DNA from: Micromonospora cathayae
GTDB taxonomy: Bacteria; Actinomycetota; Actinomycetes; Mycobacteriales; Micromonosporaceae
Assembly (NCBI RefSeq): GCF_028993575.1
Contig: NZ_CP118615.1
Span: 744,001-808,000, forward strand
Length of the DNA: 64,000 bases
Direction of reading: 5' to 3'
Position numbers and translations under genes: made by a program. Positions 8,226 to 16,419 of this stretch are shown piece after piece. The notes beneath the pieces were generated by a model that did not search any database, had not been told where the DNA came from, and saw only the letters and a list, made by a program, of their open reading frames with translations. How positions within the stretch are numbered: position 1 is the stretch's first letter; each line of letters opens with the position of its first letter.

Positions 8226-8879
8226 TCACTGCGCGGCCGGGCGGGTCCGCCTGGTGGCCGGCTTCGGCAGCTTCGCCGACGGGGTGGCGGCGTCCTTCGC
8301 GGCGACGTCCTTGGTGGTGGTGGCCTTCGTGGCGGTGGCCTTCGTGGCCCGGGTGCGCTTGGCGACCGGCTTGGCCTCGATCACCTCGGCCACGTCCGCC
8401 GGAGTGGCGGTCACCGTGGCGTCGGCGGCCGTCGCCGCCGACGCGGCCTCGGTCGTGGTGATGTCGGCGTTCACGGTCTCGGCGGCCTCCAGCACACCGG
8501 CCCCCACGACCCGCTCACCCCGGGCGACCAGCGCGCCGTACGCGGCCAGCGCCCGCTCCTGGGCGGCCTGCGCGCCGGCCAGCACGACGGCGGCGTTCCG
8601 GGTCGCCAGCCCGCGCAGCTTGTCCAGGTCGAGGTCGGCCGCACCGGCCTTCTCGGCCAGGCCCACGGCGGTGATGTTGGCGGTCCGGAACGTCTCGGTG
8701 GCCTTCTGCCGCAGCTCGACGCCGGTCACCACGGCCTTGCCGCCAAGGTCGGTCACGACCCGACCGCCCAGATCGGTGACCACCGTGGGAAGCTTGCGGA
8801 GCTGCTGGAGGGCCAGCTCACCGGCACCGGCGGCGGCGTAGAGCGGGGCGGGGATGCGGCTGGTCTTCGGCTGGGTCAT
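8226..8879 (-). CDS. HbhA-like heparin-binding hemagglutinin homologue
   Basis: A 217-aa protein with the HbhA layout: a helical N-terminal two-thirds (PAPLYAAAGAGELALQQLRK, then TVVTDLGGRVVTDLGGK and AQAAQERALAAYGALVARGE) and a Lys/Ala/Thr-rich basic tail with K-A-T and K-P-A-T units. In mycobacteria HbhA is a surface adhesin that binds sulfated glycans through its Lys-rich tail; in a soil actinomycete an envelope or lipid-associated role is more likely. The start overlaps the XRE gene stop by 4 nt (ATGA), and the XRE-HbhA-DUF2516 order matches Rv0474-Rv0476. Confidence 0.85.
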   Translation of the reverse strand: MTQPKTSRIPAPLYAAAGAGELALQQLRKLPTVVTDLGGRVVTDLGGKAVVTGVELRQKATETFRTANITAVGLAEKAGAADLDLDKLRGLATRNAAVVLAGAQAAQERALAAYGALVARGERVVGAGVLEAAETVNADITTTEAASAATAADATVTATPADVAEVIEAKPVAKRTRATKATATKATTTKDVAAKDAATPSAKLPKPATRRTRPAAQ

Positions 8880-9694
8880 GACTCGTTCTCCTCCTCGACC
8901 GCCGGAGCGGTCGCCTTCTTCGTGCGCTTCCTGGGGGTGTTCCGGGCCCGGGTCGGCTCACCGGGGGCGGGAGCCGGGCCAGCCTCGGTGACGGCCACCG
9001 ACTCCAGCACCGCCTCCGTCGGCGTACCGCTCTCGGTGGTCGGGCCGGTAGCTGCCGGGTTGACCAGGGCCGCCGCCCCGGTCGGGGTACCGGGGGTCGT
9101 CGTCGTGACGTCCCGGGCAGTACCGGCGTCCTGCGCGGTGCCGGCGTTCCGAGCGGTGCCGGCGTTCCGAGCGGTGCCGGCGTCCTGCGCGGTGCCGGCG
9201 TTCCGAGCGGTGCCGGCGTCCTGCGCGGTGCCGGCAGCCGCCACCCCGGCGGCGTTCGCCCCGGCGGCGGCCTCGGCGGTCGCGGCAGCCTCGGCAGCGG
9301 TGGCAGCTTCGGCGGTCGCGGCCTCGGCGGTCGCGGTGGCCTCGGCGAGCCGGGTGTTCTCCCGGCGGAACGTCTCGTAGATCTGACTGAGCGACTGCTT
9401 CTGCGCCATCGTCAGGTCCGGGTCGACGGCGATCGCCGCGAGCACCCCCTGACCTTCCCGGTCGTCGAGCAGGCCGGCGCGCAGGTACATGGCCGGAGTG
9501 GAGACCCGCAGCGCGCTGGCGAGCTGCTGGAGCACCTCCGCGCTGGGCTTGCGGAGCCCGCGCTCGATCTGACTCAGGTACGGGTTGCTCACCCCGGCCT
9601 GTTCGGCCAGTTGCCGGAGCGAGATCTTCGCGTTGCGACGCAGGTCGCGGATGAACCCGCCGACATCGCGGGGAAGGTCCTTCGGGGTGGCCAT
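8876..9694 (-). CDS. XRE-family transcriptional regulator with Ala/Thr repeat tail
   Basis: A 272-aa regulator. HTH_3 domain at residues 12-65 (ISLRQLAEQAGVSNPYLSQI then LRKPSAEVLQQLASALRVS), a short conserved part up to LTMAQKQSLSQIYETFRREN, then a long low-complexity tail. The tail includes E-A-A-T-A repeats and A-G-T-A-Q-D/R-N units from an 18-nt tandem repeat around 9115-9240. It is the counterpart of mycobacterial Rv0474, upstream of hbhA. ATG at 9694 is chosen because TAGCGT lies 7 nt before it. Two GCTAGC palindromes 21 bp apart just upstream suggest autoregulation. Confidence 0.88.
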   Translation of the reverse strand: MATPKDLPRDVGGFIRDLRRNAKISLRQLAEQAGVSNPYLSQIERGLRKPSAEVLQQLASALRVSTPAMYLRAGLLDDREGQGVLAAIAVDPDLTMAQKQSLSQIYETFRRENTRLAEATATAEAATAEAATAAEAAATAEAAAGANAAGVAAAGTAQDAGTARNAGTAQDAGTARNAGTARNAGTAQDAGTARDVTTTTPGTPTGAAALVNPAATGPTTESGTPTEAVLESVAVTEAGPAPAPGEPTRARNTPRKRTKKATAPAVEEENES

Positions 9695-9714
9695 GAGGAC
9701 GACGCTAACCTGCG

Positions 9715-9743
9715 ATGCTAGCTGCTGCAAGCAGAATGCTAGC
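9715..9743. promoter_or_regulatory. Paired GCTAGC operator candidates in divergent promoter
   Basis: ATGCTAGC occurs at 9715-9722 and 9736-9743, so the two GCTAGC palindromes are 21 bp (two helical turns) apart. They lie between the XRE regulator (minus) and the alpha/beta hydrolase (plus), upstream of the -10-like TAGCGT of the XRE gene. Spacing and position suit a dimeric XRE repressor, presumably the adjacent one; this is inference. Confidence 0.5.
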
Positions 9744-9809
9744 CAGAGTTAGCGACGTCTCAGTCACGCCCGTCACCCGGTCGCGGCAGCGTTCCGGTAG
9801 CTTCCCCCG

Positions 9810-10616
9810 GTGGCCTTGATCGAAGTGAACGGCACCCGACTCGGATACGACGACACCGGCAGCGGTACCCCGGTCGTCCTGCTGCACGCGGGGATCGCCG
9901 ACCGGCGGATGTGGTGGGAGCAGGTGCCCGCCCTCGCCACCCGGCACCGGGTCGTCAACCTGGACCTGCGCGGGTACGGCGAGTCGGAGCTGCCACCGGC
10001 CTCCTTCGCCCACCACGAGGACGTGGTCGGGGTGCTCGACGCGCTCGGCATCGAACGGGCCGCCCTGGTCGGCTGCTCGTTCGGCGGGGCGGTCGCCATC
10101 GACACCGCGCTCGCCCACCCGGACCGGATCGCCGCGCTGGCCCTGCTCGGTACCGCCGTCACCGGCCACGAGTGGTCGGACCAGACCAACGACCTGTGGG
10201 AATCCCTGGTCGGCGAGGTCGACCCGGAGGACTTCGCGGCCAGTGCCGCCGGTGAGGTCAGGTTCTGGGTGGTCGGCCCGTACCGCCGGCCGGAGGACGT
10301 CGACCCGGCGCTGCTGGCCTTCGCGCGGGAGATGGACGAACGGGCGCTGGCCGCCGAACTGGCGCTCAGCGCGGTCGAGGCGATCGACCTCGACCCGCCG
10401 GCCGTGGCGCGGCTCGCCGAGCTGCGGATGCCGGTGCTGGTCACCGCCGGTGCGGCGGACCTGCCGGACATCGGTCGGCTGGCCGACCTGATCGCCGCGA
10501 CCGCACCGGACGCGGTCCGGGTACCGGACGTGCCGGACGCCGCGCACCTGCTCCCGCTGGAGCGTCCGGCCCCGGTCAACGCCGCCCTGCTCGACTTCCT
10601 GACCCGAACGCGGTGA
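9810..10616 (+). CDS. Alpha/beta hydrolase
   Basis: A 268-aa alpha/beta hydrolase of the proline iminopeptidase/haloalkane dehalogenase-like fold. Oxyanion region VVLLHAGIADRRMW, nucleophile elbow VGCSFGGA, acid region near VLVTAGAADLPD and catalytic histidine in DAAHLLPLERP. It is transcribed away from the XRE/HbhA operon. GTG at 9810 is taken as the start: TAGCTT lies 6 nt upstream and no ribosome-binding site is visible. Substrate not predictable. Confidence 0.88.
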   Translation: MALIEVNGTRLGYDDTGSGTPVVLLHAGIADRRMWWEQVPALATRHRVVNLDLRGYGESELPPASFAHHEDVVGVLDALGIERAALVGCSFGGAVAIDTALAHPDRIAALALLGTAVTGHEWSDQTNDLWESLVGEVDPEDFAASAAGEVRFWVVGPYRRPEDVDPALLAFAREMDERALAAELALSAVEAIDLDPPAVARLAELRMPVLVTAGAADLPDIGRLADLIAATAPDAVRVPDVPDAAHLLPLERPAPVNAALLDFLTRTR

Positions 10617-10695
10617 CCCGGCCCGGCCCGGCTGCCCGTCCAGCCCGACGGGGCAACGTCAGCGGGGTTGGGCCGACCGGCCATGAGGCCGGCGG

Positions 10696-11655
10696 TCACC
10701 AGGTAGGGCGGATCGCGCCGACCGGTACGCCACCGCCGTACAGCGGGAGTTCGGCGTACTCGCGCAGGACCGGGGCGTCCTGACCGAGCCGGCGCAGCGC
10801 CGAGACGAGCACCGGCATCCGGGCCCGGGGCGTACCGTCGTCGATCTTGATGGCGACCGCGCCGACGCCCGGCAGACCGGCCGCGATGACCCCCTCGGCA
10901 CCGATCTTGGCGAGCGTGCCCGGCAGGCCCACCATCAGCCGGGTGTCCTCCGCCCGGGTTCCGCCGACGAGTTCGGGGTGGGCGCGCATCGCGTCGGCCA
11001 CCCGCCGTCCGGGCGTGCCCGGCTCCGCCTGCACCAGCCCCAGGTACGCGCGGGCCAGCCCGGTCAGCGACACGGCCAGCACCGGAGCGCCGCAGCCGTC
11101 AACCCCGACCGCCGCGACCTGCTCCCCGGCGTACTCGGCCACGCTGGCCCGCACACACTGTTGCAGCGGATGCTCGGGATGCTGATAGCCGTCGATCGGC
11201 CAGCCGGCAGCGAGGCAGGTCAACAGCATTCCGGCGTGCTTGCCGGAGCAGTTCATCGCCAACCGGGTGGGGCCGCCCCCGGCGGCCAGCACCGCGCTGC
11301 GGGCGCTCTCGTCCAGCGGCAGGTCCGGCGGGCAGGCCAACGCCGACCCGTCCAGCCCGGCCGAGGCGAGCAGGCCGGCCACCCGGGCCAGGTGGAACTC
11401 CTCACCGCTGTGGCTGGCCGACACCAGGGCCAGGTCGGCCGGGTCGGTCAGCCGGAGCCCGGCGGCGAGCATCCCGATCGTCTGCATCGGCTTGCTGGCC
11501 GAACGCGGGAAGATCGGGCTGGTCACGTCACCGGCGGCGGCCACCGCCGCGCCGGCCGCGTCGAGCACCACCACCGAGCCCCGGTGCAGGCCCTCCACGA
11601 AACCGGACCGGACCACCTCGGCGAGCAGCGCGCCACCTGCGTACGTCGTTCCCAC
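10696..11655 (-). CDS. Asparaginase, ReAV-type (PF06089 family)
   Basis: About 319 aa, matching the length of the Rhizobium etli AnsA/ReAV-like asparaginase family, unrelated to E. coli AnsB. Visible motifs are PRSASKPMQ (Ser-x-x-Lys pair), SASHSGE, LAMNCSGKHAGML, GVDGCGAPV and late AIKIDDGTPRARMPV. It would hydrolyse L-asparagine to aspartate and ammonia in the cytoplasm. GTG at 11655 (VGTTYAGGALLAEVVRSGF) is favoured because TACCGT lies 8 nt before it and the family begins here; a start at 11703 is possible. A BKACE gene ends 54 nt upstream on the same strand. Confidence 0.85.
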   Translation of the reverse strand: MGTTYAGGALLAEVVRSGFVEGLHRGSVVVLDAAGAAVAAAGDVTSPIFPRSASKPMQTIGMLAAGLRLTDPADLALVSASHSGEEFHLARVAGLLASAGLDGSALACPPDLPLDESARSAVLAAGGGPTRLAMNCSGKHAGMLLTCLAAGWPIDGYQHPEHPLQQCVRASVAEYAGEQVAAVGVDGCGAPVLAVSLTGLARAYLGLVQAEPGTPGRRVADAMRAHPELVGGTRAEDTRLMVGLPGTLAKIGAEGVIAAGLPGVGAVAIKIDDGTPRARMPVLVSALRRLGQDAPVLREYAELPLYGGGVPVGAIRPTW

Positions 11656-11709
11656 GGGGTGGAACGGTACCGGTGTCTCGGACGGCCGTGTCCCGGCCCC
11701 CACCTGCGG

Positions 11710-12537
11710 CTACATGCCGAGGAGGCGACGGGCCTCGGCAGGGGTGAGCGGGGGCCGCTGGGCCAACTGGGCGAACCCGACCGCGCGGGCGACGAGTTGC
11801 ATGTTCGACTCGACCGGCTGCCCCTTGGCGTACGTGACGGTGTCCTCCATGCCGACCCGGAGGTGACCGCCGGTGGCGAGCGAGGCGAGCATGACCGGGA
11901 TGGTGGCGCGCCCGATGCCGGTGGCCGAGAAGGTGGTGCCCTCCGGCAGGTCCCGCAACGCCTGGCGGCACGCGACCAGCGCCTCGGCCGTACCGGGCAT
12001 CCCGCCCGGTACGCCCATCACGAAGTCGACGTGCACGTGCCCGCCGGCCGGCAGCCCGTGCTTGCCGAGCAGCCGTTGCAGGGCGGTGAGATGACCCAGG
12101 TCGAAGATCTCGTACTCCGGCACGATGCCGCGTTCCTGCATCCGGGTGTGCAGGTCGACGATGAACTCCCAGCGGTTCAGGAAAACGTCGTCGCCGAAGT
12201 TGAGCGTGCCCATGGTGCAGGACGCCATGTCCGGGCCGGCGTCCAGCACGGCCAGCCGGGCGGCCTCCGGATCGGTCACCGCGCCGCCGGTGGAGAGCTG
12301 CACGATCAGGTCGGTGGCCTCACGTACCGCGGCGACCGTGTCGCGCAGCCGGGCCGGGTCGAGGGTGGGCTTCGCCGCGTCGTCCCGGATGTGGACGTGG
12401 ATCACGGACGCGCCGATAGCCTCGCACTCCTTGGCGGTCAGCACCAGCTCGTCCAGGGTCACCGGCAGGGCCGGCACATCGGCCTTGGCCGACTCGGCAC
12501 CGGTCGGGGCAACCGTGATCAACGTCGGTGTCGTCAT
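11710..12537 (-). CDS. 3-keto-5-aminohexanoate cleavage (BKACE) family enzyme
   Basis: A 275-aa TIM-barrel enzyme of the BKACE (DUF849) family, which condenses a beta-keto acid with acetyl-CoA or similar. Metal ligands are visible in VIHVHIRDD (two His), with further family signatures IVQLSTGGAV, MASCTMGTLNFGDDVF, HVDFVMGVPGGMPG and a late Glu in HLRVGMEDT. Start MTTPTLITVAPTGAE at 12537 has TAGGAT 7 nt upstream. It lies just before the asparaginase gene on the same strand. Which beta-keto substrate is used cannot be seen. Confidence 0.9.
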   Translation of the reverse strand: MTTPTLITVAPTGAESAKADVPALPVTLDELVLTAKECEAIGASVIHVHIRDDAAKPTLDPARLRDTVAAVREATDLIVQLSTGGAVTDPEAARLAVLDAGPDMASCTMGTLNFGDDVFLNRWEFIVDLHTRMQERGIVPEYEIFDLGHLTALQRLLGKHGLPAGGHVHVDFVMGVPGGMPGTAEALVACRQALRDLPEGTTFSATGIGRATIPVMLASLATGGHLRVGMEDTVTYAKGQPVESNMQLVARAVGFAQLAQRPPLTPAEARRLLGM

Positions 12538-12657
12538 GCCGGCGATCCTAGACGCCAGGTCGACGCCGGTCGACCACCAACTGAACGCCGGTTCAGGCCG
12601 GGACGCCAACCGGATGACCACCGGCCGCCAGCCGGGATGTCGGCCGGGCACCACGCG

Positions 12658-12789
12658 GTGGTTCAGGATGGGCCGGTCGCGGCGGCGCTCCCACCCACGG
12701 TTACGGGCCGGGCGTGGCGGTGCTCCCGCCCGCCAGCAACCCGGTGATTCAGGACGGGTCGATCGCGGCGGCGGTCTCGCCCACCAGCA
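12658..12789. repeat. Duplicated 3' end of ygfZ-like gene
   Basis: The last bases of the YgfZ-like gene with its stop (minus strand, around 12744-12789) are repeated at 12658-12702 with about 36 of 44 positions matching, 86 bp apart. The second copy preserves a stop codon at 12663-12665 and would read ...AAATGPS versus ...AAAIDPS in the gene. This occupies most of the gap between ygfZ and the BKACE gene. Confidence 0.8.
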
Positions 12790-13861
12790 GTCCGGCGTCG
12801 TCGGGGACGTTCCGCTTCACCACGGCCAGGGCGATCTGCCCCAGCTCCCAGTGCTGCACGGCGGTACCGAGGAAGCCGACCGCGCGCCCGTCCTGGGTGA
12901 CCGGCGTACCGGCGGCCGGCAGCCGGTCGGTGGTCACCCCGTCCAGGTGCAGCAGGACCAACCGACGCGGCGGACGCCCCAGGTTGTGCACCCGGGCCAC
13001 CGTCTCCTGACCCCGGTAGCAGCCCTTGGCCAGGTGCACCGCCGGGGCGATCAGGTCCACCTCGGCGGGGATGGTCCGGTGGTCGGTGTCCACCCCGACC
13101 CGGGCCCGCCGGGCGGCCACCCGCAGCGCCTCGTACGCCCACAGCCCGGCCACCGGCACGCCGGCCCCCCGCAACCTGGCGATCACGTCGGCCATGGACT
13201 CCCGGGGGACCAGCAGGTCCACCCCGAGAGGGCCACGGCGCGCCCAGCCACCGTCGGGCAGCAGGCGGACGTCGTACCGGACGGTGGGGCGGGGCGGCAC
13301 GGTGCCGGCGGGGAACTTCGGGCCGGGCACCGCGACGGCGTCCGGCACGGCCAGCCCGGTGACGCCGAGCGTGCCGAGCGCCTCGTCGGCGCGCGGGCCG
13401 ACCAGGGAGAGCACCGCCTGCTCGGTGGTGGCGTCCCGGGGCTCCACCTTGCTGAAGAACCGCATCCGCTCCAGGTAGGACAGCAGACCGCCGGTGGCCC
13501 CGGGCTCGGTGTCCAGCCAGGTGGTGGTGCCGTCCTCGGTCACCATCGCGTGCTGCTCGACGTGTCCGTGCGGGGAGAGCACCAGCAGTTCGGTGCCCTC
13601 GCCGGCGGTCAGGTCGGCCAGGTGCTGCGTGGTCAGGGTGTGCAGCCAACTCGCCCGCTCCTCGCCGGGGACGGCCACGACGCCCCGGTGCGAGCGGTCG
13701 ACCAGTCCGACCTCGGTGGCAAGGATCCGCTGCTCACGCAGCGGGTCGCCGTAGTGGGCGGCCACCCCGCGTACCCCGGCGGCCCGGTGGGCCGGCTCGG
13801 GCTGGTCGCGGGTCTCCTCGTCGATCCGCTCGACGGACACCGCACCCTCGATCTCGATCAT
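12749..13861 (-). CDS. ygfZ: YgfZ/GcvT-family tetrahydrofolate-binding Fe-S assembly protein
   Basis: A 370-aa protein with the YgfZ signature KGCYRGQETVARVHNLGR (K-G-C-Y-x-G-Q-E) around residue 280 and N-terminal folate-domain features (VDRSHRGVVAVPGEERASWLHTLTTQ, LSPHGHVEQHA). YgfZ proteins use tetrahydrofolate in repair or assembly of certain Fe-S enzymes, with the Cys of KGCYxGQE important. The ATG overlaps the Fur-like gene stop by 4 nt (ATGA), so the two are translationally coupled, linking metal sensing with Fe-S maintenance. Confidence 0.9.
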   Translation of the reverse strand: MIEIEGAVSVERIDEETRDQPEPAHRAAGVRGVAAHYGDPLREQRILATEVGLVDRSHRGVVAVPGEERASWLHTLTTQHLADLTAGEGTELLVLSPHGHVEQHAMVTEDGTTTWLDTEPGATGGLLSYLERMRFFSKVEPRDATTEQAVLSLVGPRADEALGTLGVTGLAVPDAVAVPGPKFPAGTVPPRPTVRYDVRLLPDGGWARRGPLGVDLLVPRESMADVIARLRGAGVPVAGLWAYEALRVAARRARVGVDTDHRTIPAEVDLIAPAVHLAKGCYRGQETVARVHNLGRPPRRLVLLHLDGVTTDRLPAAGTPVTQDGRAVGFLGTAVQHWELGQIALAVVKRNVPDDAGLLVGETAAAIDPS

Positions 13862-14571
13862 GCCTGCTCCCCGTCCCCGACTCCGCCCCCGGCGGCGACA
13901 CCGCCACCGGGCCTGCTTCCGGCCCCGGCCCTGCCTCGACCACCGACCGTGCTCCCGCCCCCGGCCGAGGTTCCACCCCCGGCCGCGGTTCCGCCCTCAG
14001 CCCTGCTCCCGCCCCGGACCGTTCCGCCGGCCCCGGCCGTGCTCCCGCCCTCAGCCCTGCTCCCGCCGCCGGCAGCCCCTCCGGCCCCGGTCGTGCTCGC
14101 GGCCCCGGTCGTGCTCGCGGCCCCGGTCGTACCTCCAGCCCCGGTCGAGACCTCGCCGCTGCCACAGTTGCCGCAGACACCGAAGAGGGCGACGTGCCCG
14201 ATGTCGGCCCGGAACCCACGCTCCCCGACCAGCCGGTCGGCGACCGGACGCAGCAGTTCCGGCTCCACCTCGTCGATCGCGCCGCACTCCCGGCAGACCA
14301 GATGGATGTGCTGGTGCTCGCCGGCGGCGTGGTAGGTGGGCGAGCCGTGCGAGAGATGGGTGTGCTTGACCAGCCCGATCTTCTCCAGCAGTTCCAGCGT
14401 GCGGTAAATGGTGGTGATGTTGACCCCGGCGGCCACCTCCCGGACGGCCGTGTGCACCTGCTCCGGTGTGGCGTGCCCCAGGTCCAGCACCGCCTGGAGG
14501 ACCAACTGGCGCTGCGGCGTCAGCCGCAGCCCACGGGAACGCAGCATCTCGGCGAGGGAGGGTTCGGACAC
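13858..14571 (-). CDS. Fur-family metal regulator with long Gly/Ser/Ala-rich tail
   Basis: A 237-aa protein. The first 140 residues are a complete Fur domain: winged helix (LRLTPQRQLVLQAVLDLGHATPEQ cut here in two parts, NITTIYRTLELLEKIGLV), metal-site histidines in AAGEHQHIHLVCRECG, and a C-terminal CGNCG pair, giving a two-CxxC structural zinc site. The final roughly 95 residues are low complexity (G, A, S, T, R, E) encoded by 18-nt-type tandem repeats at about 13865-14145, unlike normal Fur proteins. GTG at 14571 has TATGAT 6 nt upstream, so leaderless expression is likely. Fe versus Zn specificity is not decidable. Confidence 0.88.
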   Translation of the reverse strand: MSEPSLAEMLRSRGLRLTPQRQLVLQAVLDLGHATPEQVHTAVREVAAGVNITTIYRTLELLEKIGLVKHTHLSHGSPTYHAAGEHQHIHLVCRECGAIDEVEPELLRPVADRLVGERGFRADIGHVALFGVCGNCGSGEVSTGAGGTTGAASTTGAASTTGAGGAAGGGSRAEGGSTAGAGGTVRGGSRAEGGTAAGGGTSAGGGSTVGGRGRAGAGSRPGGGVAAGGGVGDGEQA

Positions 14572-14641
14572 CGTCCGATCATAGTTCGGCCTCCGCGTGG
14601 GTCCGGCCGCACGCGACCGTACGCCACTACGCTCGGCATTC

Positions 14642-15523
14642 GTGACCGAACCGAAGCGGACGACGGAGCCGGGCCGGGTGGCGGTACTGGGCCGGGGCCT
14701 CGTCCCGGCCGGGACACCGGTGCTCCGGGGGGACGATCTCGGGGTGCTGCACGGCGACGGGCTCTTCGAGACCATGCACGTACGCCACGGGCGACCGTGG
14801 CTGGTGGGTGAACACCTCACCCGGCTGGCCCGGGGAGCGGCCCTGTTGGAGCTGCCGGTGCCGCCGGTCGCGGCGCTGACCGACCTGGTGGAGACGGTCT
14901 GCGCGGGATGGCCGACCGGTGTCGAGGGGGCGCTCCGGCTGGTCTGTACCCGGGGACCGGAGGGCGGCGGCCCACCGACGGTCTACGCCACGCTGGGTGA
15001 GGTACCGCCGGCCACCCGGGAAGCCCGGCGTACCGGCATCGGCGTGGCGACCCTGCCGCTGGGGGTCGCCGCGGACGGCCGCCCCGGGCTGGGCTGGCTA
15101 CCGCTGGGGTGCAAGTCCACGTCGTACGCCTTGAGCAGCGCCGCGCGGCGCTGGGCGGCCCGGCACGGGGTGGACGACGTGCTCTGGGTCTCCACCGACG
15201 GGTACGCCCTGGAGGGGCCGACCGCCAACCTGCTCTGGCTGGAGGGCGACACCCTCTGTACGGTGCCCGCCGCCCGGACCGGCGTCCTGCCCGGGGTCAC
15301 CGTCGCCTGGCTGCTGGCGAACGCCACCCGACTGGGCTTCACCGCGGCGGAACGGATGATCTCCCCCGGTGACCTCCGGGGAGCCGACGGTGCCTGGCTC
15401 ACGTCCTCGCTGCGGGGCGTCGCCGAGATCCACACCCTGGACGGCACCCCGCTGCACCGGACCACCCCGTTCCCCTCCCCCCACACCACCCGCCTACAAA
15501 CCCTCCTCCACCCCCCACCCTGA
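14642..15523 (+). CDS. pabC: Class IV aminotransferase / aminodeoxychorismate lyase-like
   Basis: A 293-aa PLP fold-type IV enzyme. Signs are GDGLFETMHVRHG near residue 38, catalytic Lys in LGCKSTSYALSS, EGPTANLLWLEGDTL, and RTGVLPGVTVAWLL. It resembles PabC, which releases p-aminobenzoate from aminodeoxychorismate for folate synthesis, but branched-chain or D-amino-acid aminotransferases share the fold. The same gene position next to nitrobindin is seen in mycobacteria (Rv0812/Rv0813c). GTG at 14642 has TACGCT 8 nt upstream and is divergent from the Fur gene. Confidence 0.82.
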   Translation: MTEPKRTTEPGRVAVLGRGLVPAGTPVLRGDDLGVLHGDGLFETMHVRHGRPWLVGEHLTRLARGAALLELPVPPVAALTDLVETVCAGWPTGVEGALRLVCTRGPEGGGPPTVYATLGEVPPATREARRTGIGVATLPLGVAADGRPGLGWLPLGCKSTSYALSSAARRWAARHGVDDVLWVSTDGYALEGPTANLLWLEGDTLCTVPAARTGVLPGVTVAWLLANATRLGFTAAERMISPGDLRGADGAWLTSSLRGVAEIHTLDGTPLHRTTPFPSPHTTRLQTLLHPPP

Positions 15524-15549
15524 CCCTCGCCCCCACCCCCGTCCCGTCG

Positions 15550-15612
15550 CGTTGATCATGAAGTTAGTTGCCGCGACACGCCGAGCGGACGACAACAACT
15601 TCATGATCAACG
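15550..15612. repeat. REP-like inverted repeat (GTTGATCATGAAGTT type)
   Basis: Arms at 15550-15570 and 15593-15612 are complementary over 20 bp (one bulged A), reading CGTTGATCATGAAGTT outward. It lies between the convergent pabC-like and nitrobindin genes, where it can terminate transcription from both sides. The GTTGATC end sequence recurs in another palindrome at 42085-42166. Confidence 0.85.
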
Positions 15613-15656
15613 GGGCGAGAACCCGGGAGGGGAAGGGTGCGGGGAGGGGGAGGGGG

Positions 15657-16256
15657 TTAGCCGGCTATGCGGGTTAGGCGGGCGGACAGGTGGGGGGAGA
15701 GCGGGTGTCCGACGGCGGCCATGTCCTGCGCGTACAGCAGGGCGCCCTCGACGATGCCGAACAGCCGGTGGCCGGCGGTCACCTCCTTGGCGGTGGAGGT
15801 CCGCACCACCGCGTCGGTGACGAACTCCAACTGCGTGCCGGTGCGCTTGCCGATGTGCAGCTCCATCACCCCGGTGGGGACGGTGAGCAGGGCCTCCAGC
15901 TCGTCGGTGGCCCGGCCGGCGTCGTCGAGCACCGGACGCCACCAGCCGACCTCACGACCGGCGGGGCGGACCGGGCGGCTCTCGTCGTCCAGGATCCAGG
16001 CCCGGGACTCGTAGCTCAGGAACGGTCGCCCGTCGTGGCTGATCCGGATCTCCTGGGCGAAGTCGAAGTCCTCGATGGTGGGGAAACCGCCCCGGCCCCG
16101 CCCGCGCCACACCCCGACGTACGGCAGCAGCCCGTCCAGGGCGGGGTGCAGCTTCGGCCCGACCCGCAGGTCGTGGCTCTCCTCGTACGGGTAGGGGTCG
16201 ACCGGCGGCGCGTTCAGCCACGGCGGCGGCGCCAGGGGGTTGTCGCTGTCGCTCAC
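15657..16256 (-). CDS. Nitrobindin / FABP-like heme-binding protein
   Basis: A 199-aa protein with the nitrobindin/THAP4-like signature GVWRGRGRGGFPTI (G-x-W-x-G-x-G) around residue 67 and a series of beta strands (AQEIRISHDG, LSYESRAW, GWWRPV, VMELHIGKRTGTQLEF). A His near the C-terminus (VGHPLSPHL) could be the axial heme ligand as in characterised nitrobindins, which bind ferric heme and react with NO or peroxynitrite. GTG at 16256 is the likely start. It follows a 34-aa membrane protein gene by 31 nt and matches the position of mycobacterial Rv0813c. Confidence 0.87.
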   Translation of the reverse strand: MSDSDNPLAPPPWLNAPPVDPYPYEESHDLRVGPKLHPALDGLLPYVGVWRGRGRGGFPTIEDFDFAQEIRISHDGRPFLSYESRAWILDDESRPVRPAGREVGWWRPVLDDAGRATDELEALLTVPTGVMELHIGKRTGTQLEFVTDAVVRTSTAKEVTAGHRLFGIVEGALLYAQDMAAVGHPLSPHLSARLTRIAG

Positions 16257-16287
16257 CGGTTCGTCCTCGTTCGCGCGCTCACGCAGT

Positions 16288-16392
16288 TCACCAACGACCT
16301 CTCGAGATGCGTACGGCAAGGTAGACCAGGCCACCGGCGAGCGCGCCGAGGCCAGCGACCAGCAGGCTGACGAACCCGATCTCGGTAACCAT
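16288..16392 (-). CDS. 34-aa single-span membrane protein
   Basis: A small gene: one hydrophobic helix (FVSLLVAGLGALAGGLVYLA) preceded by MVTEIG and followed by a basic end VRISRGRW. TAGGAT sits exactly 7 nt before the ATG at 16392, so it may start transcription and translation together; an ATG 9 nt earlier is the alternative. It precedes the nitrobindin gene by 31 nt on the same strand. The positive C-terminus predicts N-out/C-in topology. No family recognised. Confidence 0.6.
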   Translation of the reverse strand: MVTEIGFVSLLVAGLGALAGGLVYLAVRISRGRW

Positions 16393-16419
16393 CGCGGTCA
16401 TCCTATGCTGGCGACCATG
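16390..16419. promoter_or_regulatory. Compact divergent promoter with two leaderless starts
   Basis: Between the 34-aa gene (minus, ATG at 16392) and the DsrE gene (plus, ATG at 16417) there are only 24 bp. They contain TATGCT on the plus strand, 7 nt before the DsrE ATG, and TAGGAT on the minus strand, 7 nt before the small-gene ATG; the two hexamers overlap by 3-4 bp. Both fit actinobacterial -10 elements placing the transcript start on the start codon. The two promoters could not be open at once, implying mutual exclusion. Confidence 0.55.
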
